Positions 10,668 to 19,265 of a stretch of DNA of 64,000 nt are shown here, one piece after another. The notes beneath the pieces were generated by a model that did not search any database, was not told the DNA's origin, and saw only the letters and a program-made list of their open reading frames with translations. Every line of letters starts with the position of its first letter. The stretch's first letter is position 1. The position numbers and the translations under genes were made by a program. This DNA is from Novosphingobium decolorationis (GTDB taxonomy: Bacteria > Pseudomonadota > Alphaproteobacteria > Sphingomonadales > Sphingomonadaceae), in NCBI RefSeq assembly GCF_018417475.1, contig NZ_CP054856.1, forward strand, positions 2,821,001 to 2,885,000, written 5' to 3'.

Positions 10668-11047
10668 GGCGGCGCGCAAGCGCCTTTCTCCTGCCGCTCC
10701 TGGGCGCACTTGCGGCGGGGACGGTGTCCGGCACCGCCCAGGCCGCCGGGCCTGTGATCCCCGAAGCCTTCCGGGGCCACTGGGAAGAGGAGCGCCGTTT
10801 CTGTGCCCTGCCCAGCGATGCGACCCTGACCCTGACCGCCACCGCGCTCAGGGGATGGGAAGCGACGGGCGCCGTGACCAAGGTGGAAGAGGTGGGGCCA
10901 CGCGCCATCGTCATCACCGCGACGTTTGACGGCGAGGGTGAGACCTGGACCCAGAGCGAGCGCTACGAGCTGTCGGGCGACGGCGGCACGCTGACGACGA
11001 CCAACGAGAAATTCACATTCCAGCGCTTTCGGTGCCCCAAGGGCTGA
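10664..11047 (+). CDS. Small secreted protein of unknown function
   Basis: 127 residues. A signal peptide (positively charged start, Leu/Ala core, cleavage near TAQA-AG) precedes a small beta-rich domain with two cysteines (RRFCALP and FRCPKG) that could form a disulfide. The ATG overlaps the stop of the DUF559 gene by 4 bp. A 51-bp gap then separates it from sufC, the largest gap in the operon. No family is recognised. A periplasmic protein in a cytosolic Fe-S operon is odd and may be a hitch-hiker. Confidence 0.7.
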   Translation: MRRRASAFLLPLLGALAAGTVSGTAQAAGPVIPEAFRGHWEEERRFCALPSDATLTLTATALRGWEATGAVTKVEEVGPRAIVITATFDGEGETWTQSERYELSGDGGTLTTTNEKFTFQRFRCPKG

Positions 11048-11098
11048 GCCCTCCTGCACCCCAGCGCCACACGAATCCAAGCGGAACTGAACAACGCC

Positions 11099-11854
11099 AT
11101 GCTCAAGATTGAAAACCTCCAGGCCAAGGTGGCCGACAAGCCTATCCTCAAGGGGCTCAGCCTCGAGATCAACCCGGGCGAGATCCACGCCATCATGGGC
11201 CCCAACGGCGCGGGCAAGTCGACGCTGGGCTACACCCTGGGCGGCCGTCCCGGGTACGAAGTGACCGGCGGTTCGGCGACCTTCAATGGCGAGGACCTGC
11301 TCGATCTGGAGCCGCACGAGCGCGCGGCCGCCGGGCTCTTCCTCGGCTTCCAGTACCCGGTCGAGATCCCCGGCGTCTCCTTCGTCCAGTTCCTGCGCGA
11401 GGCGGCCAACGCCCAGCGCAAGGGCCGCGGCGAGGAACCCTATTCGGGCGGCGAGTTCCTCAAGCTTGCCAAGGAGAAGGCCGGCCTTCTCAAGATGGAC
11501 ATGGACATGCTCAAGCGCCCCGTGAACGTGGGCTTCTCGGGCGGTGAGAAGAAGCGCGCCGAGATGGTGCAGATGGGCGTCCTCGACCCCAAGCTGGCAA
11601 TCCTCGACGAGACCGATTCCGGCCTCGACATCGACGCGCTGCGCATCTGCGGCGAGGGCATCAACGCGATCATGCGCCAGAAGGACAAGGCCGTCCTCCT
11701 CATCACCCACTACCAGCGCCTGCTCGACTACGTGAAGCCGGACTATGTCCACATTCTCTCGGCGGGCCGCATCGTCAAGTCGGGCGGTCCCGAACTGGCC
11801 CTGCGTCTTGAGGACGAGGGTTACGAAGCCGTGGTGCACGAGACGGCGGCATGA
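11099..11854 (+). CDS. sufC: Fe-S assembly ATPase SufC
   Basis: 251 residues with Walker A GPNGAGKST, the ABC signature FSGGEKKRAEM, Walker B LAILDETDSGLD and the switch histidine in LLITHYQRLLD. ATP hydrolysis drives conformational change of SufBC2D during cluster assembly. The stop overlaps the sufD start by 4 bp. Confidence 0.97.
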   Translation: MLKIENLQAKVADKPILKGLSLEINPGEIHAIMGPNGAGKSTLGYTLGGRPGYEVTGGSATFNGEDLLDLEPHERAAAGLFLGFQYPVEIPGVSFVQFLREAANAQRKGRGEEPYSGGEFLKLAKEKAGLLKMDMDMLKRPVNVGFSGGEKKRAEMVQMGVLDPKLAILDETDSGLDIDALRICGEGINAIMRQKDKAVLLITHYQRLLDYVKPDYVHILSAGRIVKSGGPELALRLEDEGYEAVVHETAA

Positions 11855-12591
11855 GCGATACCCTGACTCTTCCGACGCGCCGGGACGAGGACTACCGGTA
11901 TTCCGATCTCGCGGCGCTCGAAACGCTCTGGCCGATCGCGCCCGAGGAGATCCACGTTGCCGCCGGCGCCGAGGAAAGCCTGCAGGTGGTCCTCGACGGC
12001 GAAGCGGCTGTTGCGCGCCATTTCGTGATCACGCTGGACAAGGGCGCGAAGTATGACCTGCGCGTCCTCTCGGCGGGCCCGGTCTATGGCCGTTTCGCGC
12101 TCGACGTGCGTCTGGGCGAAGGCGCGGACTTCACCTTTGGTGCCGCGCAGCTGGCAACGGGTTCGGAAAATCTCGAGATCGTGACCAAGGTGGTGCACGC
12201 CGAGGAGAACGCGACCTCGGCGCAGATCGTGCGCACCGTTCTCGCCGAAAAGGCGGTCGGTACGTACCTGGGCTGCATCGGCGTCGAACGCGGCGCGGAC
12301 GGCACCGATGCCGAGCAGTCGGTGCGCGCCATGCTGCTTGATCGCACGGCGACGGCCAACGCCAAGCCCGAGCTGGAAATCTTCGCCGACGACGTGAAGG
12401 CCGCGCACGGTTGCGCGGTCGGTGAACTCGACGCGCAAGGGCTCTTCTACCTCATGTCGCGCGGGCTTCCCCCGGCGGACGCCAAGCGCCTGATGCTCCA
12501 GGCCTTCATCGCCGAGGCCTTCGCGGGCGCGCCCGAGAGCGATGAGCTCAACGCGGCCGCGCAGGTCCGGCTGGAGGCCATCCTGGGATGA
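11851..12591 (+). CDS. sufD: Fe-S assembly protein SufD (short form)
   Basis: 246 residues, much shorter than the roughly 420-residue E. coli protein, lacking most of the N-terminal helical part. The conserved C-terminal block remains: NAKPELEIFADDVKAAHGCAV, then FYLMSRGLPPADAKRLMLQAF. An N-terminal RRDEDYRYSD motif resembles the SufD start in relatives. The short form appears normal in sphingomonads. Overlaps sufC and sufS by 4 bp each. Confidence 0.92.
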   Translation: MSDTLTLPTRRDEDYRYSDLAALETLWPIAPEEIHVAAGAEESLQVVLDGEAAVARHFVITLDKGAKYDLRVLSAGPVYGRFALDVRLGEGADFTFGAAQLATGSENLEIVTKVVHAEENATSAQIVRTVLAEKAVGTYLGCIGVERGADGTDAEQSVRAMLLDRTATANAKPELEIFADDVKAAHGCAVGELDAQGLFYLMSRGLPPADAKRLMLQAFIAEAFAGAPESDELNAAAQVRLEAILG

Positions 12592-13802
12592 GCACCGCGA
12601 CGCTGACCTTGAAGGACCAGTTCCCGGGCCTTGCGGGCAATTGGCACTATCTCGACACCGCGGCGACCGCGCAGAAGCCGCAAGTCGTGATCGATGCCAC
12701 CGTGAACGCGCTGGGCCGCGACTACGCGACCGTGCACCGCGGCGTCTACGCGCGCTCGGCCGAGATGACGCTGGCCTTCGAGGCGGCGCGGCGCACGACC
12801 GCCAAGTTCATCGGAGCGCAAGAGGACGAGATCGTCTTCACCCGCGGCGCGACCGAGGCGATCAACCTTGTCGCGCAGACCTGGGGCCTGACGAACCTGA
12901 AGGCGGGCGACCGCATCCTGCTTTCCGTGCTCGAGCACCACGCGAACATCGTGCCCTGGCAGCTCCTGGCGGAACGTACCGGCGTTGCCATCGATGTCTG
13001 CCCGCTGACGGAGGACGGCCGGATCGATCTCGATGCGGCGCAGGCGATGCTGACCCCGGCGCACAAGCTGGTGGCGCTGGCGCATGTCTCGAACGTGCTG
13101 GGCTCGGTGCTCGACGTGGCGCGTGCCGCCCGGCTCGCGCACGATGTCGGCGCGAAGCTCCTGGTTGACGGTTGCCAGGCGACGCCGCGCTTGGCGCTCG
13201 ACATGAAGGCGCTGGACTGCGATTTCTACGCCTTCTCCGCGCACAAGCTCTACGGACCTACCGGCGTGGGCGTGCTCTGGGCGAAGAAGGACATTCTCGA
13301 TGCCATGCCGCCCTGGCACGGCGGCGGGGCGATGATCGACCGCGTGACCTTTGAAAAGACCACTTACGCCCCGGCGCCGCAGCGCTTCGAGGCGGGGACG
13401 CCGATGATCGTCGAGGCGCTGGGCATGGCTGCGGCCATCGACTGGCTCGACGAGGTTGGCCTTGACCGGGCCCAGGCGCACGAGCGGGACCTTACCGCCA
13501 CGCTGCGCCGCGAACTGTCCGCGCGCAATGATGTGACCCTGTTCGGGCCCGAGGATGGCCTTGGCATCGTCAGTTTTGCGCTCGACGGGGTTCACCCGCA
13601 CGATCTGGGCACCATATTGGACGAGGAAGGTGCAGATGGCAGCCGGGTCGCGATCCGCGCCGGGCACCACTGCGCGCAGCCGCTGATGGACCACCTCGGG
13701 GTGTCCGCCACGGCCCGGGCCAGCTTCGGCCTCTACAGCGACGAAAGCGATATCGAGGCGCTCCTGAAAGGGATCGAGCGCACCAGGAGAATTTTTGGAT
13801 GA
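12588..13802 (+). CDS. sufS: Cysteine desulfurase SufS
   Basis: 404 residues, class II fold-type I PLP enzyme. Seen are the HRGVYARS start region, TRGATEAINLVAQTWG, the PLP lysine in FSAHKLYGPTGVGVLW and the catalytic cysteine in RAGHHCAQPLMDHLG. It removes sulfur from cysteine as persulfide for SufBCD. No sufE is in the operon, so the sulfur acceptor must be elsewhere or be an IscU/SufU-like protein. Overlaps of 4 bp on both sides. Confidence 0.96.
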   Translation: MSTATLTLKDQFPGLAGNWHYLDTAATAQKPQVVIDATVNALGRDYATVHRGVYARSAEMTLAFEAARRTTAKFIGAQEDEIVFTRGATEAINLVAQTWGLTNLKAGDRILLSVLEHHANIVPWQLLAERTGVAIDVCPLTEDGRIDLDAAQAMLTPAHKLVALAHVSNVLGSVLDVARAARLAHDVGAKLLVDGCQATPRLALDMKALDCDFYAFSAHKLYGPTGVGVLWAKKDILDAMPPWHGGGAMIDRVTFEKTTYAPAPQRFEAGTPMIVEALGMAAAIDWLDEVGLDRAQAHERDLTATLRRELSARNDVTLFGPEDGLGIVSFALDGVHPHDLGTILDEEGADGSRVAIRAGHHCAQPLMDHLGVSATARASFGLYSDESDIEALLKGIERTRRIFG

Positions 13803-14287
13803 GCAACGACGAGAAGCCCAACTTCACCGTCGAAAGTGTCGATGAAGCCCCCGCCCCCCGCCGCGCGCGGGTGGACGACGCCGACGCGCCGCAGGTCGAA
13901 GCGGACGCGGGTGAGCGCAAGCGCGACTACCTCGAAGGGTTCCTGGCCGAGAAGCCGCAAGCGACCAATCCGGGTGAGCCGGGCGGCGCGATCTACGACG
14001 GCGTGGTCGATGCGCTGAAGGAGATCTTCGACCCCGAGATTCCGGTCAACATCTACGACCTCGGCCTCATCTACGCGGTCGATGTCTCGCCCGAGGCCTC
14101 GGTTGCCGTCACCATGACCCTGACGACGCCGCACTGCCCGGTCGCCGAATCGATGCCGGGCGAAGTGGAACTGCGCGTTGCCGCGGTTCCGGGCGTGCGC
14201 GATGCCGAAGTGAACCTGGTCTGGGATCCGCCGTGGGACATGGCCAAGATGTCCGACGAGGCGAAGCTCGAACTGGGCATGCTGTGA
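13799..14287 (+). CDS. sufT: SUF system maturation protein SufT (MIP18/DUF59)
   Basis: 162 residues. A poorly conserved charged N-terminus of about 60 residues precedes the DUF59 domain: IFDPEIPVNIYDLGLIY, TLTTPHCPVAESMPGEV (conserved cysteine) and a closing WDPPWDMAKMSDEAKLELG. The family helps load or repair Fe-S clusters on target proteins. Position in the operon supports that role. Confidence 0.92.
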   Translation: MSNDEKPNFTVESVDEAPAPRRARVDDADAPQVEADAGERKRDYLEGFLAEKPQATNPGEPGGAIYDGVVDALKEIFDPEIPVNIYDLGLIYAVDVSPEASVAVTMTLTTPHCPVAESMPGEVELRVAAVPGVRDAEVNLVWDPPWDMAKMSDEAKLELGML

Positions 14288-14805
14288 GCGAAGCGGCGGA
14301 CCTTGCCGAGCAGGGCCACGTCGATGGCCTCAACGTGCGCCTTGCCAACTATGGCTACGAGGCGGACGGCAAGGCCATCGTCGCGCTGCTCGATGCCTAT
14401 GCGCGCGATCCGATGGGCGGCGGCGAGGGCCTCGCCCCGGCGGTGCACGACCGGCTCGCCATCGCGCTCGACGCCTTCCCGGGGGCCTTCTCGGTGCTCG
14501 CTTTCGCTGGCGCCGAGCCGGTCGGGCTCGCCAACTGCTTCACCGGCTTTTCGACCTTCGCCGCGCGCCCGCTGGTCAATATCCATGACCTCGTGGTACT
14601 CTCAGGTCATCGCGGCAAGGGTATCGGCCGCGCGCTGATGCATGCGGTCGAGGCCGAGGCCCGCACGCGCGGGGCCTGCAAGGTCACGCTCGAAGTGCTC
14701 TCGGGCAACGCGCCCGCCAAGGCGCTCTACACCGCGCAGGGGTTTGCCACCTATGCGCTTGATCCCGATGCGGGAACCGCTCAATTCTGGGAAAAGAAGC
14801 TATGA
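14284..14805 (+). CDS. GNAT-family N-acetyltransferase
   Basis: 173 residues from the GTG at 14284, chosen because it overlaps the sufT stop by 4 bp like the other junctions here; the frame is open 51 bp further upstream. The acetyl-CoA binding motif A is seen as VLSGHRGKGIGRALM, preceded by the beta-4 strand IHDLVV. Substrate unknown. Its tight placement between sufT and sufA implies cotranscription. Confidence 0.85.
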   Translation: MSEAADLAEQGHVDGLNVRLANYGYEADGKAIVALLDAYARDPMGGGEGLAPAVHDRLAIALDAFPGAFSVLAFAGAEPVGLANCFTGFSTFAARPLVNIHDLVVLSGHRGKGIGRALMHAVEAEARTRGACKVTLEVLSGNAPAKALYTAQGFATYALDPDAGTAQFWEKKL

Positions 14806-15161
14806 CCACCACGATAACCTCCCGCCCGCGTCCGGCCGCCGTCGTGCTGACCCCGAGCGCCGAGGAGCGGGTTGCCAAGCTCATGGCCCAGGCTCCCGAC
14901 GGCGCGATCGGCGTCAAGCTCTCGACCCCGCGCCGGGGCTGCTCGGGGCTGGCCTACTCGGTCGACTATGTGACCGAGGAAAGCCCCATGGACGAGAAGA
15001 TCGAGACCCCCGGCGGCGTGTTCTACATCGATGCCGCCTCGGTGCTCTACCTGATCGGTTCGACCATGGACTGGCAGGAAGACGACTTCACCGCCGGCTT
15101 CGTGTTCAACAACCCCAACGCCAAGGGCGCCTGCGGCTGCGGTGAGAGCTTTACCGTTTAA
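14802..15161 (+). CDS. sufA: A-type Fe-S carrier SufA/IscA
   Basis: 119 residues, HesB/IscA family. The three ligand cysteines are present: one in RRGCSGLAY and two in KGACGCGESF at the C-terminus. It accepts and delivers assembled Fe-S clusters. It closes the suf operon, and repeat R2 begins 14 bp after its stop. Confidence 0.95.
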   Translation: MTTTITSRPRPAAVVLTPSAEERVAKLMAQAPDGAIGVKLSTPRRGCSGLAYSVDYVTEESPMDEKIETPGGVFYIDAASVLYLIGSTMDWQEDDFTAGFVFNNPNAKGACGCGESFTV

Positions 15162-15175
15162 GAAGAAGTTTTCTC

Positions 15176-15288
15176 CAAGGGGCCATCGCCCCTTGACCCC
15201 GGAATCGGCGACCTCACCTTTCTCAGCTAAGCTGGCGCGAGAAAGGTGAGCTAGACAGTTTAGGGAGCCCGAGGGCGATGGCCCTCGG
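15176..15288 (+). repeat. Structured 3'-UTR repeat, copy R2 (type example)
   Basis: 113 bp. First hairpin CAAGGGGCCATCGCCCCTTG at 15176-15195 has an 8-bp perfect stem and CATC loop. A central perfect 12-bp inverted repeat pairs 15213-15224 (CTCACCTTTCTC) with 15239-15250. Last hairpin CCGAGGGCGATGGCCCTCGG at 15269-15288 has an 8-bp stem and GATG loop. The two loops are exact complements. A purine-rich run precedes and a T-rich run follows. It lies 14 bp after sufA in sense orientation, between convergent genes. Confidence 0.95.
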
Positions 15289-15306
15289 ATCTGTCATTCT
15301 ATCTAT

Positions 15307-16239
15307 TTACCCCTCCGCGAGAAACCGCAGCAGGGCCTGGTCATACTCGTCGACCATGCCGTTGGCCTCGATCCGTTCGTCGAGCCAGATCTGCTCGTCG
15401 CGGGTGATGTCGGTGGCGGCTTCCACCAGTGCATTGAATTCACGGCGCGGGGGCTTTTTGCCGAAGACCTTGCCGAGATGGTTGGGATTGAGCGCCGCGC
15501 GCCCGGTCCGGCCCAGGAACCGCCCGACCGATGAACTCGTGTCGTTCATGAATCGCTCGAGCTCGGCCGCGCGTTCGGTGTCGAGCGGAGTGTGGCTGGT
15601 AAAGCCCTGCAGGTAGTTGCCCACCCCTTGCACGAACAGCGCCTTCCATTCGGGCGCGTTGTCGGCGCTGAGTGTTTCGTCCTTCAGGCGGAACAGCAGT
15701 TCGGCTTCGCGTCGGCCGATCCCGGCGGGACGGTCCGATCCGCTGGAGAAAAGCACACGGCGCAGCAGCGCGGCTTCGGCCTGCGTGACCCGGCCCTTTT
15801 CCAGCTCGCCCCCGCAGCGCGTGGGGCCTTGGCCGGTCAGCACTTCGCGTTCCAGGCACTCGATGGCCCAGACTCGCAGGGTCTCGGGCGTGGAGAGCGC
15901 GGTCTCGAACACGCGGATCAACGTTTCCAGTTCGGTCAGCGAGCAGACCGCGCCGTCGGCCTCGATCTGGTCGATCAGCCAGCGGGCATTGGCCTCGCTC
16001 ACGTAGCCGCGCGGTTCCTCGATCTCGACGATGAAGTGGGTGATGGCCTCGCGGAAGAATTCGGCCCACTCGGGCTCGGGCGTGGCAAGGCGGCGGTTGA
16101 CCGCGAAGATTGTCGCGGCCTCTTCGGCGGTGATGGTGCCGTCCGCCCAGCCGGTGCGGCGCAGCTCGAGAACGTCCTTGGCGCAGATCGTCCCGTCGGC
16201 GAGAGCCTTCTCGGCAATGGCGCTGAAATGCATGGTCAT
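15307..16239 (-). CDS. Conserved hypothetical protein, helical
   Basis: 310 residues, acidic, rich in Glu/Ala/Leu, with no signal peptide or membrane segment. Several repeated blocks of about 80 residues share a pattern of helix, acidic turn (ADGT, ANGM, ADGA) and Trp/Phe, for example SFxxAIxxFIVEI and WLIDQIEADGAV, and again WLDERIEANGMVDEYDQ. The turns resemble calcium-binding loops but lack a full EF-hand ligand set. No function is assigned. It is convergent with the suf operon across repeat R2. Confidence 0.7.
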   Translation of the reverse strand: MTMHFSAIAEKALADGTICAKDVLELRRTGWADGTITAEEAATIFAVNRRLATPEPEWAEFFREAITHFIVEIEEPRGYVSEANARWLIDQIEADGAVCSLTELETLIRVFETALSTPETLRVWAIECLEREVLTGQGPTRCGGELEKGRVTQAEAALLRRVLFSSGSDRPAGIGRREAELLFRLKDETLSADNAPEWKALFVQGVGNYLQGFTSHTPLDTERAAELERFMNDTSSSVGRFLGRTGRAALNPNHLGKVFGKKPPRREFNALVEAATDITRDEQIWLDERIEANGMVDEYDQALLRFLAEG

Positions 16240-16340
16240 CGGTCGTGCTGGTCCCCGCCCTGGTTGCAGGCGCGAGACTAGGCCGAATAGCCCTAATTAC
16301 GCGTTAATGCAGGGGCGGCCGAGGCCCCTGTGCGCAGGTC

Positions 16341-16826
16341 CTAGCGCTGGCGCAGCGCCGCGACGCAGGCCGCGCGGTCCACGTCCTGCCCGTCCGACTG
16401 GCGCCGCGCATCGACGTAGGTCGCGACCGGCGCCTTCGAATTCGAGGTCGGGTAGAGGTAGACGTCGAGCAGGCAGGCGCGCCCGGTGAACTGCAGCTTG
16501 CGCGCATCGCCTTCCCAGACTTCGAGCCGGGGCTGGCCGAACTGGCGCACGAGTTCGCGCTCGGTCACGCCGATCACGCCTTCGAGCCCCGGGATGTTGA
16601 GGAAGCGCGGGTCGCGCGCGCCGGACGGCGTCGCGGGGCGGATGTTGGTGGCGCGCGGCGGCGCGCTGGTGCGCGAGCCCCCGCCCGTGCCGGTGCTCGA
16701 CACACAGCCCGCCAGCGCCAAGGCCCCGGCCAGCAGGACCGCGGCTCCCCTCCCCGGGAGCGGCGTGCGGTCGGGCGTGGAACGGCGGCGGCGAAGGCGC
16801 GAATGTGCGGGGCGGATCGTCGTCAT
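16341..16826 (-). CDS. Predicted lipoprotein, unknown function
   Basis: 161 residues. A basic N-terminus with many Arg, a hydrophobic segment and lipobox LALAGC mark a lipoprotein. After a Ser/Thr/Gly linker a compact domain includes GLEGVIGVTERELVRQFGQP and LQFTGRACLLDVYLYP, which resembles small outer-membrane-assembly lipoproteins (SmpA/BamE-like fold) in strand order; this is only a resemblance. The long basic N-terminus may mean the true start is further in. Confidence 0.65.
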   Translation of the reverse strand: MTTIRPAHSRLRRRRSTPDRTPLPGRGAAVLLAGALALAGCVSSTGTGGGSRTSAPPRATNIRPATPSGARDPRFLNIPGLEGVIGVTERELVRQFGQPRLEVWEGDARKLQFTGRACLLDVYLYPTSNSKAPVATYVDARRQSDGQDVDRAACVAALRQR

Positions 16827-16996
16827 TATGGCTCCAGCGCATCGCCCGCCGCCGCGTCTGTGTCAACGGGCCGCGGGGGCGGGGAAGGTTGCACCGCGAC
16901 AGACGGCAGGCTACTCGCGCCATGATGCGGTGCAAAACCTGTGTGCTGCGCGAAGTTTACCGCCGAACAACCCCTTAGCCTGAGGAAACAAGCTGC

Positions 16997-17983
16997 ATGA
17001 GCGAGACTACCCTGGACGTCGTTGCTATCGGTAACGCCATTGTCGATGTCATGGCCCCCTGCGAGGATTCGCTGATCGAGGAGCTGGGCATGGTGCGTGG
17101 CGGCATGACCCTGATCGACACCGAGGGGGCGACCTCGCTCTACGCGCGCATGGGCCAGGCGACCGAGATTTCGGGCGGTTCGGCGGCGAACACGCTGGCC
17201 GGCCTTGCCGCGCTGGGCGCCGACTGCGGCTTCATTGGCCAGGTCGCCGACGACCAGCTGGGCGAGATCTTCGCGCACGACATCCGTTCGGGCGGCATCG
17301 CCTACACCACCGCGCCGCGCGCGGGCGACCCGCCGACGGCGCGCTGCCTGATCTTCGTTTCGCCCGACGGCCAGCGCACGATGAACACCTTCCTCGGCGC
17401 GTCGCAGTACCTGCCCGCCGAGGCGCTTGACCTCGACATGATCGCGCGCGCCAAGGTGCTCTACCTCGAAGGCTACCTGTGGGATCCCGAAGAGCCGCGC
17501 GCCGCCATGCGCAAGGCGATCGATGCCGCGCGCGGCGCGGGCGCGAAGGTCGCCTTCACGCTGTCCGATGCCTTCGTCATCAGCCGTCATGGCGATGACT
17601 TCCGCGCGCTCATCGCCGATGGCCTGATCGACATCCTCTTCGCCAACGAGGTGGAACTCGCCGCGCTGACCGGCGAGGACGATTTCGACGCCGGGATTGC
17701 CGCACTTGCGCCCAATATCGGCACACTGGTCGTGACCCGCAGCGAAAAGGGCGCGGTCGCCGCGACCGGCGGTGAACTGACCCAGGTTCCCGCCGAGCCC
17801 ATCGCCAAGGTCGTCGATACGACGGGCGCCGGTGACCTGTTTGCGGCCGGCTTCCTCTATGGCCACGTGCGCGGCATGGAGGTTGCCAAGTGCCTCAAGC
17901 TTGGGGCAGTCTGTGCAGCCGAGATCATTTCGCACATGGGGGCCCGTCCGGAAGCCGATCTCAAGGCGCTCGCAGGCGTCTGA
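16997..17983 (+). CDS. Adenosine kinase / PfkB-family kinase
   Basis: 328 residues. PfkB signature 1 is GGSAANTLAGLAALG and signature 2 with the catalytic aspartate is DTTGAGDLFAAGFLYG. The N-terminus (DVVAIGNAIVDVMAP) and overall length match alphaproteobacterial adenosine kinases, which phosphorylate adenosine to AMP for salvage. Sugar kinases of the family cannot be excluded from motifs alone. It is followed closely by an exonuclease gene on the same strand. Confidence 0.85.
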   Translation: MSETTLDVVAIGNAIVDVMAPCEDSLIEELGMVRGGMTLIDTEGATSLYARMGQATEISGGSAANTLAGLAALGADCGFIGQVADDQLGEIFAHDIRSGGIAYTTAPRAGDPPTARCLIFVSPDGQRTMNTFLGASQYLPAEALDLDMIARAKVLYLEGYLWDPEEPRAAMRKAIDAARGAGAKVAFTLSDAFVISRHGDDFRALIADGLIDILFANEVELAALTGEDDFDAGIAALAPNIGTLVVTRSEKGAVAATGGELTQVPAEPIAKVVDTTGAGDLFAAGFLYGHVRGMEVAKCLKLGAVCAAEIISHMGARPEADLKALAGV

Positions 17984-18074
17984 CCCGACAGGGGCCAGGT
18001 TTCCGGTTCCGGTCCGTCGGGCAGCGCCATGGTGTGCCGCCTGACGGACCGCCCGGAACTGGGGAGTTGGCCGA

Positions 18075-18602
18075 TTGACCTGTCCGGCGCTGATCGACTT
18101 CGAGGCAAGCTGCCTGCCCGAATATGGGCAATCCTTTCCCATCGAGGTCGCCATCGCGCGCGTGGACGGGCGCAGCCGGGCCTGGCTCATCAAACCCTCG
18201 CCGCGCTGGACCTACTGGGACTGGTCCGATGAGGCCGAGAGCCTCCATGGCATCAGCCGCGAACTGCTGGAATCCCAGGGCCTGCCGCCCGCGCAGGTCT
18301 ATGCCGAGATGGTCGCCTTCACCGAGGACTGCGACCTTTACGCCGATGCCGACCTTGACGAATACTGGTTCGAGGTCCTGTGCCACGCCATCGGTAAACC
18401 CCTTCCCTTCCCGATCCGGTACCTGGGCGAATTCATCGGCCGGCGCGGTTACACGCGCGGACAGGTCGTGCGCGCGCTGGAGGCGGCGCGGGCCAAGCTT
18501 CCCAAGGAGCACCTCGCGCGCGAGGACGCCAAGAGGCTGGCGATGATGGTGAAGCTCCTGCTCGACGAGCCGCCCGGAGGGCTCAGCCGCGCGGCGGTGT
18601 GA
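18075..18602 (+). CDS. DEDD-type 3'-5' exonuclease-like protein
   Basis: 175 residues, from a TTG start at 18075 that places the first exonuclease motif (LIDFEASCLP, with the D-x-E pair) at the N-terminus as in the family. Middle acidic residues lie in YADADLDEYWF and the last motif HLAREDAKR gives the H-x4-D of the DEDDh class. It probably trims nucleic acid from the 3' end; substrate unknown. It follows the kinase gene by 91 bp and faces repeat R3. Confidence 0.75.
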   Translation: MTCPALIDFEASCLPEYGQSFPIEVAIARVDGRSRAWLIKPSPRWTYWDWSDEAESLHGISRELLESQGLPPAQVYAEMVAFTEDCDLYADADLDEYWFEVLCHAIGKPLPFPIRYLGEFIGRRGYTRGQVVRALEAARAKLPKEHLAREDAKRLAMMVKLLLDEPPGGLSRAAV

Positions 18603-18625
18603 TCAATTAAGACAAGAAAACGAAT

Positions 18626-18739
18626 CCGAGGGCCATCGCCCTCGGGCTCCCCGAACTGTCTAGCTCACCTTTCGCGCGCCGCCTTGGCTGAGAAGGGTGA
18701 GGTCGCCCATTCCGGGGTCAAGGGGCGATGGCCCCTTGA
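18626..18739 (-). repeat. Structured 3'-UTR repeat, copy R3
   Basis: Both hairpins are perfect, with loops CATC and GATG, and an inner CTCACC/GGTGAG pair. Read on the minus strand it starts 27 bp after the stop of the hypothetical gene at 18767, in sense with it. It separates two convergent genes. Confidence 0.93.
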
Positions 18740-18766
18740 AATAGTCTTCTCTTCTTTCCTGAAAAC

Positions 18767-19261
18767 TCAGACTTCGGCAGACGCCCTGCGCCGAGCCTCT
18801 TCCAGATCCACCTGGCATTCGCGGCGCGCCTCGCGGCGTTCCTCGACGAGCCGGTCGGCAAGCTGGGTGGTGAGCGCGCAGCCGCGTTCGGGCCGGATCG
18901 GATGCTTGCGGCGGCATCCGCTCTCGGTGGCAAAGAAGTTGTCCGCGCAGTCCTCGAACTCGGCGACGTCGGCGGCGTGCTGGGCCCGGCAGGCCGCGCT
19001 CCAGTGGTTCTTGTACGTCAGCTGCGCGCGGCTGACGCAGTCCTCGAAGGCGGTCTGCGCGGCCTTCTCGCGCCGGGCCTGTTGGGCCAGCGCGTCGGTC
19101 TGGTGGACCGCGTCCTCCTGGCGCTCGGCCATCGCCTGGCTCTGCTGGCGGATGTCCTGCGAGGGCAGGTAGATGCCATAGTAGAAGCCGACGCCCGCCC
19201 CGCCCATCAGGGCCCCGGCCGCAAGGCACAGCTTGAGGATGGCGTCGGCGTGCTTGATCAT
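18767..19261 (-). CDS. Membrane-anchored hypothetical protein, Cys-rich coiled coil
   Basis: 164 residues from the ATG at 19261 (MIKHADAILKLCLAAG), which begins 4 bp past the purD stop. One N-terminal membrane segment (CLAAGALMGGAGVGFYYGIY) is followed by a helical, charge-rich domain with five cysteines (CVSRAQ, CRAQHA, CADNFF, CRRKHP, CALTTQ) that would be periplasmic and could pair. No family recognised. Likely cotranscribed with purD. Confidence 0.7.
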   Translation of the reverse strand: MIKHADAILKLCLAAGALMGGAGVGFYYGIYLPSQDIRQQSQAMAERQEDAVHQTDALAQQARREKAAQTAFEDCVSRAQLTYKNHWSAACRAQHAADVAEFEDCADNFFATESGCRRKHPIRPERGCALTTQLADRLVEERREARRECQVDLEEARRRASAEV

Positions 19262-19265
19262 GGGC

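Noticed and set aside
15176..15288. Treating the repeat simply as a rho-independent terminator
   Set aside because: Hairpins lack a consistent T run directly after the stem, and the fixed 113-bp two-hairpin layout is far longer than needed. Copy R7 follows a separate proper terminator.
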